A stretch of 58,592 nucleotides of DNA, taken from positions 1 to 58,592 of the forward strand of contig NZ_QRMP01000022.1 of the NCBI RefSeq assembly GCF_003473295.1. Reading direction: 5' to 3'. Origin of the DNA: Parabacteroides sp. AM08-6 (GTDB lineage: Bacteria; Bacteroidota; Bacteroidia; Bacteroidales; Tannerellaceae). The notes beneath the pieces were generated by a model. It saw nothing but the letters and a program-made list of their open reading frames with translations. It did no database searches and was not told where the DNA came from. Every line of letters starts with the position of its first letter. Position 1 is the first letter of the stretch. Shown here in pieces: positions 25,041 through 35,292 of the stretch. Position numbers and translations under genes: made by a program.

Positions 25041-27668
25041 TTATTTCAAACCGGCAACCTCCAAAATATGATTGACAGCCAGACTCAATCCATCCGGATT
25101 TTTACCTCCTGCCGTTGCAAAGTGGGGTTGTCCGCCACCACCGCCTTGTATCAGTTTGGCAGCGTCTTTCACGAGTGTACCGGCATTCAATCCTTCTGCA
25201 ACCAGAGGTTCGCTCATCATGACCATCAAAGCACACTTTTCTCCGTCCTTAATCCCGGCAACAAAGAATACTTTTTCGTCGGTACTGCTTTCACCTTTAA
25301 TCTGGAATGCCAAATCCTTGATGGCATCTACATTCGCTTCACCACGGAAAACGATGACTTTCACGCCATGCCGTTCAATGGCATTTGCAATCAAATCTTT
25401 CTTCAACGCCTGAACCTTTTCTTTGACATAATCGCTTACTTGCTTTTTCAATTCGGCATTTTCGTCGATTGCTTTTCTGATAGTCTGGGCGAGGTTCGGC
25501 ACGTTATTGAACATACCGCGCAACTCACGGATAGAATCTTGCAGCAGGAAAGTATAATTCTCAGCACCTTCAGCCGTGACAGCTTCAATACGGCGTACAC
25601 CAGCGGCAATCGAACTTTCGCCTATTACGCGAAGAGAACCAATCATACCGGTTGCCGGAATATGTGTACCACCGCATAGCTCGACAGAACTGCCATATTT
25701 TACAACGCGGACTTCATCACCATACTTTTCGCCGAACAGTGCCATAGCCCCTAACGCTTTAGCTTCGGCTATCGGCATGTTACGATGCTCTTCCAACGGG
25801 AAGTCGGCACGGATTTTTTCGCTAACCAAACGTTCCACTTTACGAATTTCTTCATCCGTCACTTTCTGGAAGTGGGAGAAGTCGAAACGAAGCGATTCGG
25901 GCGATACGTACGAACCTTTCTGCTCGACATGTGTTCCTAAGACTTCACGCAAAGCCTCATGCAGCAAGTGAGTCGCCGAGTGGTTACATTCGCACTGGAT
26001 ACGTTTCTTTTCATTGATTTTAGCAGTAAATGTAGCCGTTACATCTTTCGGTAGTTTTGCCACCAAATGTACCGGCAGGTTGTTTTCCCGTTTTGTATCG
26101 AGTACATCAATCGTTTCATCGTCGGCAATCAGCCATCCGGTATCACCGACCTGTCCCCCCATTTCCGCATAGAAGGGGGTCTGGTCCAGCACAAGCTGAT
26201 ACAGCACCTTGTTCTTTTGCTTAATCTGGCGGTAACGCAGAATTTCAGCGTCACATTCGAATAGGTCGTAACCGACAAATTTACATTCCCCATCTTTTAA
26301 GCTTATCCAGTCGCCGGTTTCGATAGCTGCCGCGTTGCGGGCACGTTCTTTTTGTTTCTGCATTTCGACATTGAACTCGTCGATATTAGCTTCCATACCG
26401 TTTTCACGAAGAATAAGCTCCGTCAAGTCCAATGGGAAACCATACGTATCATATAGAGTAAAGGCATCGACACCGCTGATAACAGTTTTTCCGGCCGCCT
26501 TTGTTTCTTCCATCTTTTTATCCAGCAAGCGGATACCTGTTTCCAGCGTACGCAAGAAGGACTCTTCTTCTTCCTTGATAACCTTCTCTATCAAGGTCTT
26601 CTGGGCAATCAGTTCGGGATAAGCATCCCCCATTGTCTCAATCAGGACAGGCAACAGTTTATACATGAAAGCCTCCCGGCGTCCGAGGAACGTATAACCG
26701 TAACGAACGGCACGGCGCAAGATACGGCGAATCACGTACCCGGCCTTCGCATTGGAAGGTAATTGGCCATCCGTAATAGCAAAAGCGATTGTACGGATAT
26801 GGTCGGCAATAACCCGCATAGCCACATCCTGTTGTTTATCTTTACCATACTCGGTTCCTGCCATTCCGGCTATCACCTTGATAATCGGCTGGAATACGTC
26901 TGTATCATAATTGGAGATTTTCCCTTGCAAAGCCATACATAAACGTTCGAAGCCCATACCGGTATCGATTACCTTTGCAGGAAGCGGTTCCAGAGAACTG
27001 TCGGCTTTACGGTTATATTGCATGAACACAAGATTCCAGATTTCAATTACTTGCGGATGGTCTTTATTCACCATATCCTGACCGGGAATAGCGGCGCGTT
27101 CTTCGTTCGGACGCAAGTCGATATGGATTTCAGAGCAAGGACCGCAAGGACCGGTATCTCCCATTTCCCAGAAGTTATCGTGTTTGTTACCGTTGATTAT
27201 ATGCTCTTTCGGTAAAAACTGTTCCCAGTAGCCGGCAGCCTCATCGTCGCGCGAAAGGCCTTCAGCCGGACTTCCTTCGAATACAGTTGCATATAAGCGG
27301 TCCGAATCAAGTTTAAGCACGTCTACCAGATATTCCCAAGCCCAGTTGATAGCTTCCTGTTTGAAGTAATCGCCAAACGACCAGTTTCCCAGCATTTCGA
27401 ACATCGTATGATGATAGGTATCGTGCCCCACCTCTTCCAAGTCATTATGCTTACCGCTTACACGAAGACATTTTTGCGAATCCGCGACGCGTGGATATTT
27501 ACGGGGTACGTTCCCCAGAATTATATCTTTAAACTGGTTCATACCTGCATTGGTAAACATCAATGTAGGATCGCCCTTCACAACCATCGGAGCTGAAGGC
27601 ACAATCTGGTGCTGCTTGGAAGCGAAGAAGTCTTTAAATGATTCACGGATTTCTTTTGCTGTCAACAT
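25041..27668 (-). CDS. alaS: Alanyl-tRNA synthetase
   Basis: 875 aa, standard AlaRS length, charging tRNA-Ala. Domain order is clear: class II catalytic core ([40 protein letters not shown] motif 1, [14 protein letters not shown]), a tRNA-recognition helical region, the editing domain with zinc-site [11 protein letters not shown] and [10 protein letters not shown], and a C-terminal DHHA1-type domain ending [20 protein letters not shown]. It is divergent from the M23 peptidase gene and followed by its own terminator. Confidence 0.98.
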   Translation of the reverse strand: MLTAKEIRESFKDFFASKQHQIVPSAPMVVKGDPTLMFTNAGMNQFKDIILGNVPRKYPRVADSQKCLRVSGKHNDLEEVGHDTYHHTMFEMLGNWSFGDYFKQEAINWAWEYLVDVLKLDSDRLYATVFEGSPAEGLSRDDEAAGYWEQFLPKEHIINGNKHDNFWEMGDTGPCGPCSEIHIDLRPNEERAAIPGQDMVNKDHPQVIEIWNLVFMQYNRKADSSLEPLPAKVIDTGMGFERLCMALQGKISNYDTDVFQPIIKVIAGMAGTEYGKDKQQDVAMRVIADHIRTIAFAITDGQLPSNAKAGYVIRRILRRAVRYGYTFLGRREAFMYKLLPVLIETMGDAYPELIAQKTLIEKVIKEEEESFLRTLETGIRLLDKKMEETKAAGKTVISGVDAFTLYDTYGFPLDLTELILRENGMEANIDEFNVEMQKQKERARNAAAIETGDWISLKDGECKFVGYDLFECDAEILRYRQIKQKNKVLYQLVLDQTPFYAEMGGQVGDTGWLIADDETIDVLDTKRENNLPVHLVAKLPKDVTATFTAKINEKKRIQCECNHSATHLLHEALREVLGTHVEQKGSYVSPESLRFDFSHFQKVTDEEIRKVERLVSEKIRADFPLEEHRNMPIAEAKALGAMALFGEKYGDEVRVVKYGSSVELCGGTHIPATGMIGSLRVIGESSIAAGVRRIEAVTAEGAENYTFLLQDSIRELRGMFNNVPNLAQTIRKAIDENAELKKQVSDYVKEKVQALKKDLIANAIERHGVKVIVFRGEANVDAIKDLAFQIKGESSTDEKVFFVAGIKDGEKCALMVMMSEPLVAEGLNAGTLVKDAAKLIQGGGGGQPHFATAGGKNPDGLSLAVNHILEVAGLK

Positions 27669-27710
27669 AATCTATTTCTATATAGTCTCGTTAATATTCT
27701 GAAAAACAAT

Positions 27711-27740
27711 TTGCAAAAGTACAGCAAATTATTATTTTTG
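27711..27740 (+). promoter_or_regulatory. Promoter for the M23 peptidase gene
   Basis: TTG (27711-27713), 19-bp spacer, TATTTTTG (27733-27740). A minus-strand TACTTTTG (27714-27721) inside the spacer may serve alaS, giving overlapping divergent promoters. Confidence 0.75.
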
Positions 27741-27766
27741 CGCATATTCAAACAAGAAAATATTCA

Positions 27767-28750
27767 ATGAAACTGTTTAAAAGCCGTAAAACATACTATT
27801 TATATAATCCTAATACACTCAGCTACGAACGGGTTTACCCCTCCGCCAAAGACCGTTTTTTCGGTGTGCTCCGCCACCTGAGTATCGGTTTTGCCATAGG
27901 GGTAGGCATATTCTTTATTTTGTCGCGTACATTCGATTCACCGGTTGAATCGTTATTGAAAAAAGAGAATAAATTGCTGCAAACCCAATATGAAGTACTC
28001 TCACTCCGCCTGACAAATGCCTTGGAGGTGCTAGACGACATACAACAACGTGATGAAAACTTGTATCGTGCCATCTTCCAAGCCGAATCCATTCCGGAAT
28101 CAGTTCGCAAATCCGGCTTTGGAGGGAGCAACCGTTACGAGCATTTGATGAGCCTTTCCAATGCCGATTTGGTTGTGGCCACCACTAAAAAGATGGATAT
28201 GTTGAGCAAGCAGCTCTACATTCAATCCAATTCGTTGGAAGAGCTTATCGCATTAGGAAAGAGCCAGGAGGAACGGAGTAAATGTATCCCCGCCATCCAA
28301 CCTATCTCAAATAAAGATTTGAAGCGTACGGCGTCAGGCTACGGTGTACGTATAGACCCGATTTACCGTACGCCACGTTTCCACTCGGGAATGGACTTTT
28401 CTGCCAAAGTGGGAACGGAAATTTATGCTACCGGTGATGGTGTCGTCACCTTCGCCGCTTGGAAACAGGGATACGGGAACTGTCTGATGATAGACCACGG
28501 ACACGGGTTCCAGACATTATACGGGCACATGAGTAAGTTCAAAGCCCGCGTCGGACAAAAAGTAAAACGCGGAGAAGTGATTGGCGAAGTAGGCAATACC
28601 GGTAAATCGACCGGTCCGCACCTCCATTACGAAGTCATTGTCCGCGGCAAGCATGACAACCCGTCCAAATATTATTATATGGACCTTACACCTGAAGAAT
28701 ATGACCGGATGATTCAGATTGCGGAAAATCACGGTCAGGTTATGGATTAA
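27767..28750 (+). CDS. M23-family metallopeptidase, membrane-anchored
   Basis: 327 aa. The N-terminus is cytoplasmic (about 30 residues), followed by one membrane segment (FAIGVGIFFILSRTF), a coiled coil (LLKKENKLLQTQYEVLSLRL), and a C-terminal LytM/M23 domain with zinc ligands in HSGMDFSAKVG and HLHYEV. It cleaves peptidoglycan cross-links or activates amidases in the periplasm. This architecture is the common Bacteroidetes cell-wall peptidase placed beside alaS. A MerR regulator starts 15 bp downstream and is probably co-transcribed. Confidence 0.93.
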   Translation: MKLFKSRKTYYLYNPNTLSYERVYPSAKDRFFGVLRHLSIGFAIGVGIFFILSRTFDSPVESLLKKENKLLQTQYEVLSLRLTNALEVLDDIQQRDENLYRAIFQAESIPESVRKSGFGGSNRYEHLMSLSNADLVVATTKKMDMLSKQLYIQSNSLEELIALGKSQEERSKCIPAIQPISNKDLKRTASGYGVRIDPIYRTPRFHSGMDFSAKVGTEIYATGDGVVTFAAWKQGYGNCLMIDHGHGFQTLYGHMSKFKARVGQKVKRGEVIGEVGNTGKSTGPHLHYEVIVRGKHDNPSKYYYMDLTPEEYDRMIQIAENHGQVMD

Positions 28751-28765
28751 ACATTGTTTAAGACG

Positions 28766-29128
28766 ATGGCATTAAATAAAGATAAAAATCTGAAGCTCTA
28801 TTTTTCCATCAGCGAGGTGGCGCAAATGTTCGATGTCAACGAATCGACTCTGCGTTTCTGGGAAAAAGAGTTCGATGTTATCCGTCCCAGGAAGACGGCT
28901 AAAGGTACACGGTTCTACAAACAAGAGGACATCGATGCCGTCCGCCTCATCTACCATCTGGTAAAAGAACGGGGCATGACACTGGCCGGTGCCCGGCAGA
29001 AACTAAAAGACAACAGAGAAACAACCATCCGGCAGGAAGAAATAGTAAACAGGTTAAAACAAATCAAAGAAGAACTGTTGGGCATAAAAGATGCTTTCGA
29101 TGCCATGGAACCGGTAAACAAGGAGTGA
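28766..29128 (+). CDS. MerR-family transcriptional regulator
   Basis: 120 aa from the ATG at 28766 (a TTG at 28754 is the only earlier choice). It has an N-terminal MerR winged helix-turn-helix (YFSISEVAQMFDVNESTLRF, WEKEFDVIRPRKTAKGTRFY) and a short dimerisation helix ending LGIKDAFDAM. There is no ligand-binding domain, as in the Bacteroidetes MerR proteins that sit downstream of the M23/alaS region. The regulated genes are unknown. Confidence 0.9.
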   Translation: MALNKDKNLKLYFSISEVAQMFDVNESTLRFWEKEFDVIRPRKTAKGTRFYKQEDIDAVRLIYHLVKERGMTLAGARQKLKDNRETTIRQEEIVNRLKQIKEELLGIKDAFDAMEPVNKE

Positions 29129-29209
29129 TAAGATAAAAACAAGACCAAACAATTAGCAAGTTACAGTAGAAAACCGTACCTTCGCACTCAATTTAATAAA
29201 ACGATAAAC

Positions 29210-29605
29210 ATGGAAATTACGGGAAAAATTATTGCCGTACTACCTGTCCAGGGTGGTACCAGCCGAAATGGGAACGAGTGGAAAAAACAGGAATACGTAC
29301 TCGAAACACATGACCAATACCCTAAAAAAGTATGCTTCCAGATATTCGGTGCCGACCGTATCGACCAGGCAGCCATACAACCCGGAGAAGAACTTACTGT
29401 ATATTTCGATATAGATAGCCGTGAATATCAGGGACGTTGGTTCACAAATATCAGCGCATGGAAAGTAGAACGTCCGACGGCAACAGCCCCACAATCAGCC
29501 CCCGGAGCCATCACACCGGAGGATATGATACCGACATCCGCTCCTGCTGCTCCTGATGCCCCGGACTTTGGGCCGGCAAATCCGATAGATGATTTACCTT
29601 TCTGA
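29210..29605 (+). CDS. DUF3127-domain protein
   Basis: 131 aa. The first ~90 residues form a DUF3127 domain (EITGKIIAVLPVQGGTSRNG, KKVCFQIFGADRIDQ, YFDIDSREYQGRWFTNISAW), which is thought to adopt an OB fold and bind single-stranded DNA. The remainder is a Pro/Ala-rich tail ending in an acidic DLPF, much like the C-terminal tip of SSB proteins. That resemblance suggests a DNA-replication or repair partner role. Monocistronic between the MerR gene and relA. Confidence 0.85.
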   Translation: MEITGKIIAVLPVQGGTSRNGNEWKKQEYVLETHDQYPKKVCFQIFGADRIDQAAIQPGEELTVYFDIDSREYQGRWFTNISAWKVERPTATAPQSAPGAITPEDMIPTSAPAAPDAPDFGPANPIDDLPF

Positions 29606-29644
29606 TTGCATCCGGGTCCGGACAGGCAAACTGTTATATAAAAA

Positions 29645-29727
29645 ATATCCTATAACCTTTTCGTAAAAAAGCTATAGGATATCCGGTAAAAAGCTTAAGG
29701 TTTTTCCGAAAGAGCCTTAAGCTTTTT
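29645..29727. terminator. Back-to-back terminators between DUF3127 and relA
   Basis: Two hairpins: ATATCCTATA / TATAGGATAT (29645-29682), and AAAAAGCTTAAGG / CCTTAAGCTTTTT (29688-29727). The second is T-flanked in both directions and directly follows the relA stop. Confidence 0.8.
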
Positions 29728-29731
29728 ATTT

Positions 29732-32035
29732 TCAGTCTGCTATACGAGCAACAGACTTTATATTCTTTATCTTCGACAATACCACACACATACGTTGTAT
29801 ATCCTCCACATCATGCACTTTCATCTTTACTTTTCCTTCGAAAACGCCATCTTTCGCTTCTATCAACAAACGAATAATGTTCACATTGAAATCATCCGAT
29901 ATCGTATGAGTGATTGTGTTTAACACACCCATGGAATCAATGCCTTTTATTTCCAACGTCGCTTCAAACGATGAATGATGACTACTCCATTCCGTATTCA
30001 GGATACGTTCGCCAAAACTACTTTTCAGGCGCATGGCAATCGGACAGGAACGTTTATGGACAACCACATTCCCATCATCGTTGATAAAGCCAAGAGCTTC
30101 ATCACCCGGAATAGGTTTGCAACAGTCTGCTATCACGTAATTGCGTTCGAAAGCCTCCTCCTTGAGAACATAAGGTTTCTTTTTATCGTATTTCGGCTTT
30201 TCTTTTACCTCTTCAGCGTCTTTCTTCTCATTATCCTCTTTAGTTGCTACTTTAGCTGCCACTTTAAGAGCTTGCTTTACATACTTGAACAGGACATTAT
30301 CAGTCTTTTCCTTAAGCAACTTTTTAATATTTTCCGGCAAAATCACATCGCCTCTTTCTACGGCATAAAAAAACTCTTCCCGTTTAGAGAAACCAAAATA
30401 CATGCATAACTTGTCAATATTACCGGCGTTAACTTCAAGTTCATTCTTCTTAAAGGCTTCCAAAACTTTCAATTCACCGTTCTTAGCCACTTCTTTCCGA
30501 GCTTTTTTCAAGAAAGCATCTATCTTTGAGCGTGCTCTCGCCGTCGTTACAAAATTCAGCCATTCCGGTTGCGGGTTTTGCGAACGGGAAGTCAGGATTT
30601 CTACCTGGTCACCACTAGCCAGCGGATGGCTTAGAGGAACCAAGCGGTGGTTTACCTTTGCTCCTATACATTTATTTCCGATGTCCGAGTGCAAAGCATA
30701 AGCAAAATCGAGTGCGGTAGCCCCTTGAGGCAATGTTTTAATGTCTCCTTTCGGGGTAAAGACAAATATTTCGGAAGTAAACAAATTCAATTTAATTGTA
30801 TCCAGAAAATCAAGAGCATTCGGGTCCGGGCTTTCCAATATCTCAGTAATCGTTTGCAACCATTTGTCGAGTTCGGTATCTTCCTCCACATTATGTTCCT
30901 TATATTTCCAATGAGCGGCAAAGCCCTTTTCGGCTATTTCGTCCATCCGGCGACTGCGGATTTGTATTTCCACCCATTGTCCGTCAGGTCCCATAACAGT
31001 CAGGTGCAATGCTTGATAGCCATTGGCTTTCGGACGACTTACCCAATCGCGGATACGGTCCGGACGGATACGGTATATATCGGTAATGGCCGAATAAATA
31101 TCCCAACACTGGTTCTTTTCATCAACTCCCGGTAATGGGTCAAAAATGATACGAACAGCATATATATCATAAATATCCTCAAAGCTGACACCTTTACTCT
31201 CCATTTTATTCCAAATGGAATAGACGGACTTGACACGGGCACGCATTTCATAATTCAATCCCATCGCTTTCAATTTGACATCCACCGGAACAGCAAAATG
31301 CTCGAACAAAGTCTTACGAGTTTCTTCCGTTGCCTTCAATTTAAGATTGATAAAGGCATATTCCTGAGGATGTTCATATTTAAAGCTCAAGTCTTCCAGT
31401 TCCGTCTTGATGGAAAAGAGTCCCAGGCGATGTGCCATCGGAGCATATAGATAAAGAGTTTCTCCCGCAATCTTGAATTGCTTGGCGGGCAACATGGAGC
31501 CTAAAGTACGCATATTATGCAGACGGTCGGCAATCTTTATCAAAATAACACGGATGTCATCGCTCATTGTGAGCAGAAGCTTCCGAAAATTCTCAGCCTG
31601 CGCCGAAGCTTTTTCGCCAAAAATACCGCCGGAAATCTTTGTCAGGCCATCAACAATCTGGGCAATCTTATCACCAAACATATCCCGGATATCGTCTACC
31701 GTATATTCGGTATCTTCCACCACATCGTGCAGAAGGGCCGAACATATAGAAGTAGAACCCAATCCCATTTCGCGACAAACAATACGTGCCACGGCTATCG
31801 GATGCATAATATAGGGTTCACCCGAACGACGCTTTACACCGGCATGTGCTTGATTGGCGAAATTAAAAGCCTTGGTAATACGTTCCACCTTACGACGATG
31901 GTTGGAATTCAGATAATCATTCAACAGCTCGTTAAAGCCATCCTGAATTGTCTGTTCATCCGAAGAGAGCGCAGGAGTCGCGTCCTGTGCCGGCTGCACA
32001 TCTGTTGTGTCTTTTGTGTTATTTATGTCGCTCAT
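29732..32035 (-). CDS. Bifunctional (p)ppGpp synthetase/hydrolase (RelA/SpoT family)
   Basis: 767 aa from the ATG at 32035; an in-frame ATG at 32062 lies only ~10 bp from the -7 box and would leave almost no leader. Domains in order are the hydrolase HD domain (HDVVEDT at residues 103-109), the synthetase domain (YDIYAVRIIF, RDWVSRPKANGYQALHL, VEIQIRSRRMDEIAEKGFAA), TGS (FTPKGDIKTLPQGATALDFA), and a C-terminal ACT domain. It makes and destroys (p)ppGpp in the stringent response. It ends the minus-strand cluster that starts at parA but may also use its own promoter. Confidence 0.95.
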   Translation of the reverse strand: MSDINNTKDTTDVQPAQDATPALSSDEQTIQDGFNELLNDYLNSNHRRKVERITKAFNFANQAHAGVKRRSGEPYIMHPIAVARIVCREMGLGSTSICSALLHDVVEDTEYTVDDIRDMFGDKIAQIVDGLTKISGGIFGEKASAQAENFRKLLLTMSDDIRVILIKIADRLHNMRTLGSMLPAKQFKIAGETLYLYAPMAHRLGLFSIKTELEDLSFKYEHPQEYAFINLKLKATEETRKTLFEHFAVPVDVKLKAMGLNYEMRARVKSVYSIWNKMESKGVSFEDIYDIYAVRIIFDPLPGVDEKNQCWDIYSAITDIYRIRPDRIRDWVSRPKANGYQALHLTVMGPDGQWVEIQIRSRRMDEIAEKGFAAHWKYKEHNVEEDTELDKWLQTITEILESPDPNALDFLDTIKLNLFTSEIFVFTPKGDIKTLPQGATALDFAYALHSDIGNKCIGAKVNHRLVPLSHPLASGDQVEILTSRSQNPQPEWLNFVTTARARSKIDAFLKKARKEVAKNGELKVLEAFKKNELEVNAGNIDKLCMYFGFSKREEFFYAVERGDVILPENIKKLLKEKTDNVLFKYVKQALKVAAKVATKEDNEKKDAEEVKEKPKYDKKKPYVLKEEAFERNYVIADCCKPIPGDEALGFINDDGNVVVHKRSCPIAMRLKSSFGERILNTEWSSHHSSFEATLEIKGIDSMGVLNTITHTISDDFNVNIIRLLIEAKDGVFEGKVKMKVHDVEDIQRMCVVLSKIKNIKSVARIAD

Positions 32036-32071
32036 ATCGAATATCCTTCTGGATTTTAACATCTATGTAGG

Positions 32072-32079
32072 CAAATATA
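32072..32079 (-). promoter_or_regulatory. -7 box upstream of relA/spoT
   Basis: Minus-strand TATATTTG. The nearest TTG is 16 bp upstream, so the match is partial. It decides in favour of the start at 32035. Confidence 0.4.
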
Positions 32080-32120
32080 TATAAATATTTGCTTACAAAT
32101 GAGCGAAAGCGACAGAAAAG

Positions 32121-33677
32121 TTACACGACAGGTATTTTAAGGACTTGCCCGGGGTGAATATCCGCATTTGTCAAGCCGTTGGCTTTCTGCAAATCGTCTG
32201 TCGAGACACCCGGATATTTCTTCGCTATCGAATAGAGAGAGTCGCCGGCCTGTACTTTATAAGTGGTCACATTCTTGCCGGAAGCTTTAGTCAATGCGTC
32301 CTTCTGAACACTACCGGAAGTTGCCTTCCCCCCGGTTCCAGCCTTTGAAGATTGGGGTTCGTCTTTCTTCGTCTTCGGCTGGGCAAAAGCAACACCGCCA
32401 TTATCGATGTTCAAGCGAAGACGGCGGCCTTTAGCCACACGGTTCGATTTTAGCCCGTTCCATTTACGTATCTCCTGCGGGGTCACTCCATAGCGGTTTG
32501 CAATGGTATAAATATTTTCGCCGGCAGCTACCACATGAGTAATCTTTTCCGTGGATAATTCTTTTGAAGAAGAAGCATTCACCGGCACGCAATTGGCCAA
32601 TAATTCTTCAATCCGGTGTTTATAGACAGTATCTTCCTTATCCACAAACGCATACGTCTGGGCTGCCGGAAGTTTAAGTATGGAAGCTCTCACATTCCCG
32701 GGGATTATATCGCGCTTATATTGCGGATTCAGAGCGCGAAGCGACTCTATATCGATTCCGAGTACATCGGATACCTGCTGCAAATGGAGCATGCTGTTCA
32801 CCATAACCGTATCCGTGGCAAGCGGCAAACTGGTCTGCATCGGACAAATATTGTGGTCGCAATAGTAATTCATAATATAATTGGCGGCAATAAACAAAGG
32901 CACATACGAACGGGTTTCCCGGGGAAGATAAGGGAAAATATCCCAGAAATCAGTCTTACCTCCGGAGCGGCGAATGGCTTTATTTACATTACCCGGCCCA
33001 CAATTGTAAGAAGCCAGCACCAAATTCCAATCGCCGTAAATGGCATACATATCTTTAAAATATTTACAAGCAGCCTCTGTCGCTTTTTCCGGGTCGCGGC
33101 GTTCGTCCAACAAGCTGTTTATCTCAAGACCGTAAATTTTACCTGTCGGCAACATAAACTGCCATAAACCGCAAGCACCTACACGCGAAAGGGCTACCGG
33201 GTTCAAAGCACTTTCCACGACAGCCAGATACTTCAGTTCCAAAGGCAGATTATGCTTATCCAACACCTGTTCGATAAGAGGAAAATAAAAATCCGCCATT
33301 CCAAGCATATAACGCACCAAATCACGTTTACGGGCTGCATACAAATCGATGCAATCACGTACAATCCGGTTATAAGGCAGTTGGATAACACTCGGCAAGC
33401 GTTGTAAGCGTTCTTCATAAACCGAGTCGGCAAAATAAACATTTTCTTCATCGTCATGGCAATATTCTTCTACTTTCGAAAAGTATTGCACATGCCAGGT
33501 ATGGAGCAAGCTATCCACATTGGCATCCAAACTTTCAGGTATCAGACCTACTACGTCAGACAGCGAGTCTGTCGATAATGTCGAATACTGCTGTTCGTCC
33601 GACACCGCATCGTCCTGTGCACGGACAAGTTGCATCAGAGAAAACAAACAGAATAGGATAAGCAGGTATTTATTCAT
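32121..33677 (-). CDS. Membrane-bound lytic transglycosylase with LysM repeats (MltD-like)
   Basis: 518 aa with signal peptide (MNKYLLILFCLFSLMQLVRA). A soluble lytic transglycosylase domain follows: catalytic-region ALNPVALSRVGACGLWQFMLPTGKIYGL, then DERRDPEKATEAACKYFKDM and LASYNCGPGNVNKAIRRSGG. Two C-terminal LysM modules bind peptidoglycan (THVVAAGENIYTIANRYGVT and YKVQAGDSLYSIAKKYPGVS). It cuts glycan strands with 1,6-anhydro formation. It begins 4 bp after the DUF5683 gene stop and is clearly part of the parA-parB operon. Confidence 0.93.
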   Translation of the reverse strand: MNKYLLILFCLFSLMQLVRAQDDAVSDEQQYSTLSTDSLSDVVGLIPESLDANVDSLLHTWHVQYFSKVEEYCHDDEENVYFADSVYEERLQRLPSVIQLPYNRIVRDCIDLYAARKRDLVRYMLGMADFYFPLIEQVLDKHNLPLELKYLAVVESALNPVALSRVGACGLWQFMLPTGKIYGLEINSLLDERRDPEKATEAACKYFKDMYAIYGDWNLVLASYNCGPGNVNKAIRRSGGKTDFWDIFPYLPRETRSYVPLFIAANYIMNYYCDHNICPMQTSLPLATDTVMVNSMLHLQQVSDVLGIDIESLRALNPQYKRDIIPGNVRASILKLPAAQTYAFVDKEDTVYKHRIEELLANCVPVNASSSKELSTEKITHVVAAGENIYTIANRYGVTPQEIRKWNGLKSNRVAKGRRLRLNIDNGGVAFAQPKTKKDEPQSSKAGTGGKATSGSVQKDALTKASGKNVTTYKVQAGDSLYSIAKKYPGVSTDDLQKANGLTNADIHPGQVLKIPVV

Positions 33678-33681
33678 TTTA

Positions 33682-34392
33682 TTAGAATTTTAGACTACAA
33701 TTTAATCCGTAGGAAGCAGATGTGGCGCGAGTTTTTGGCGTCACCTCCGGCGACCAGTGCAAGCTCAGGTCGGGCGAAATATCAAAATCGAAAAGCTGCG
33801 CATCCACATAAGCGTCAATCATACTGATTGCGTACACTCCGACCGTGATTATGATACTCAAGTCCCTGTAACGGCGGAAATAATCCTTCCGTCGTTTCAA
33901 GTTGTCCTGAAACTGGGTGTTTTTGACATATTCCGTTTCTCTGTCGGAAGGGACATAATTCACCCACGAACCCCATGGGCCCGTATATTCCTTTCCTTCC
34001 TGCTCCGCTTGTAAGACAAGCTTATAGTCTTCCACAATATCGAAATAGGCCGTAGAATAATCCTTATAATTTTTATTATTCCATGTAATCGCATACATAC
34101 ATCCCATAAAGGCACCGTACACCAACGGTAGCTTCCAGTACTTCTTGTTATATATCTGTCCCAACCCCGGCACTAATGCGTACAATAATGCCCTGTTCGG
34201 GTCCGGCTTAAAAGTATGCAATTTCACCTGTGACTGCGGTTGTGCCTCAGCCGCCGAAAGGACAGCCTGCACTGACGAGTCGGGTTCGGCAATCCCTACG
34301 GTATCTCTCACTTCCGTGACAGAAACCTGTGCCCATCCGCTCCACGAACAACCACATAGTATAATAAAAATAACGAATATCTTATGTCTCAT
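33682..34392 (-). CDS. DUF5683-family membrane protein
   Basis: 236 aa with a signal-like N-terminus (MRHKIFVIFIILCGCSWSGW) and a DUF5683-type core: ALLYALVPGLGQIYNKKYWKLPLVYGAFMG followed by further hydrophobic segments. Its start overlaps the parB stop by 4 bp (ATGA type), so it is translationally coupled. It is conserved between parB and the transglycosylase in many Bacteroidetes. Function unknown; a cell-envelope role fits its neighbour. Confidence 0.85.
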   Translation of the reverse strand: MRHKIFVIFIILCGCSWSGWAQVSVTEVRDTVGIAEPDSSVQAVLSAAEAQPQSQVKLHTFKPDPNRALLYALVPGLGQIYNKKYWKLPLVYGAFMGCMYAITWNNKNYKDYSTAYFDIVEDYKLVLQAEQEGKEYTGPWGSWVNYVPSDRETEYVKNTQFQDNLKRRKDYFRRYRDLSIIITVGVYAISMIDAYVDAQLFDFDISPDLSLHWSPEVTPKTRATSASYGLNCSLKF

Positions 34393-35279
34393 TTCAATTT
34401 ATCCAGCAAGGCGATTAGTCTCTCCAACTCTTCTTCGGAAGCGAAAGGTATGGTTATTTTCCCCTTACCCTTCTCATTGCAAGCCAATTGGACTTTTGTT
34501 TTGAAGAAACCGGACAGATGTTCTTTCAGCAGGTTGAACTCTTCCGGCAATCTCGGCTTGCGAGCGGTTAGCTTCTCTCCTTTTGTTTGTTTAACAGCAG
34601 CAACATCGATACCCGCACGGACTATCTCTTCCACATTACGCACGGATAAGCCTTCGGCCAGTATCTGTTCATACAGAGCCAACTGCACTTCCGGGTCTTC
34701 GACAGGTATCAACGCACGGGCATGTCCCATATCGATTTTTTTATCTTTCAAACCGACCTGAATTTCAGCAGGGAGTTTCAGCAAACGGAGATAGTTTGCT
34801 ATCGTTGCCCGCTTCTTTCCGACCCGTTCGCTCAATTTCTCCTGGGTAAGACCATAACTATCTATCAACTTCTGGTAAGCCAACGCAATTTCAATGGAGT
34901 TCAAATCCTCGCGCTGGATATTTTCTATCAGCGCCATCTCCACGACATTCTCGTCCGCCGCAGTCTTGATATAAGCCGGAATACGCTCGAGTCCGGCTAT
35001 CAAAGAAGCACGATACCGGCGTTCACCGGATATAATCATATATTTATCTTTTCCGATTTCCTTCAATGTAATCGGCTGGATAACACCGAGGGAACGGATA
35101 GATGTAGCCAATTCTTCCAAGGCCTCTTCTTCAAAAATAGAACGGGGCTGCTCCGGGTTGGGTTGGATTTTGCTCAATTCTATCTCACTAATCGACGAAG
35201 AACCACCCGTCTTCAAGTCGTCCATCGTTATCAAAGCATCCAATCCCCTTCCAAGGGCTGATCTTTTCATTACTGCCAT
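34389..35279 (-). CDS. parB: Chromosome-partitioning protein ParB
   Basis: 296 aa. The N-terminal leader SALGRGLDALI is typical. The ParB/CTPase core contains NPEQPRSIFEEEALEELATS, the GERRYRAS CTP-binding motif and LIENIQREDLNSIEIALAYQ; a central helix-turn-helix (YGLTQEKLSERVGKKRATIA) recognises parS; the C-terminus is a dimerisation domain. It lies 13 bp downstream of parA and spreads from parS to load SMC and organise the origin region. Confidence 0.96.
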   Translation of the reverse strand: MAVMKRSALGRGLDALITMDDLKTGGSSSISEIELSKIQPNPEQPRSIFEEEALEELATSIRSLGVIQPITLKEIGKDKYMIISGERRYRASLIAGLERIPAYIKTAADENVVEMALIENIQREDLNSIEIALAYQKLIDSYGLTQEKLSERVGKKRATIANYLRLLKLPAEIQVGLKDKKIDMGHARALIPVEDPEVQLALYEQILAEGLSVRNVEEIVRAGIDVAAVKQTKGEKLTARKPRLPEEFNLLKEHLSGFFKTKVQLACNEKGKGKITIPFASEEELERLIALLDKLK

Positions 35280-35292
35280 TTCGTTAATCCTC

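Noticed and set aside
25023..25679. Plus-strand frame opposite alaS
   Set aside because: Shadow of the alaS coding strand; Cys/Phe/His-rich without any recognisable motif.
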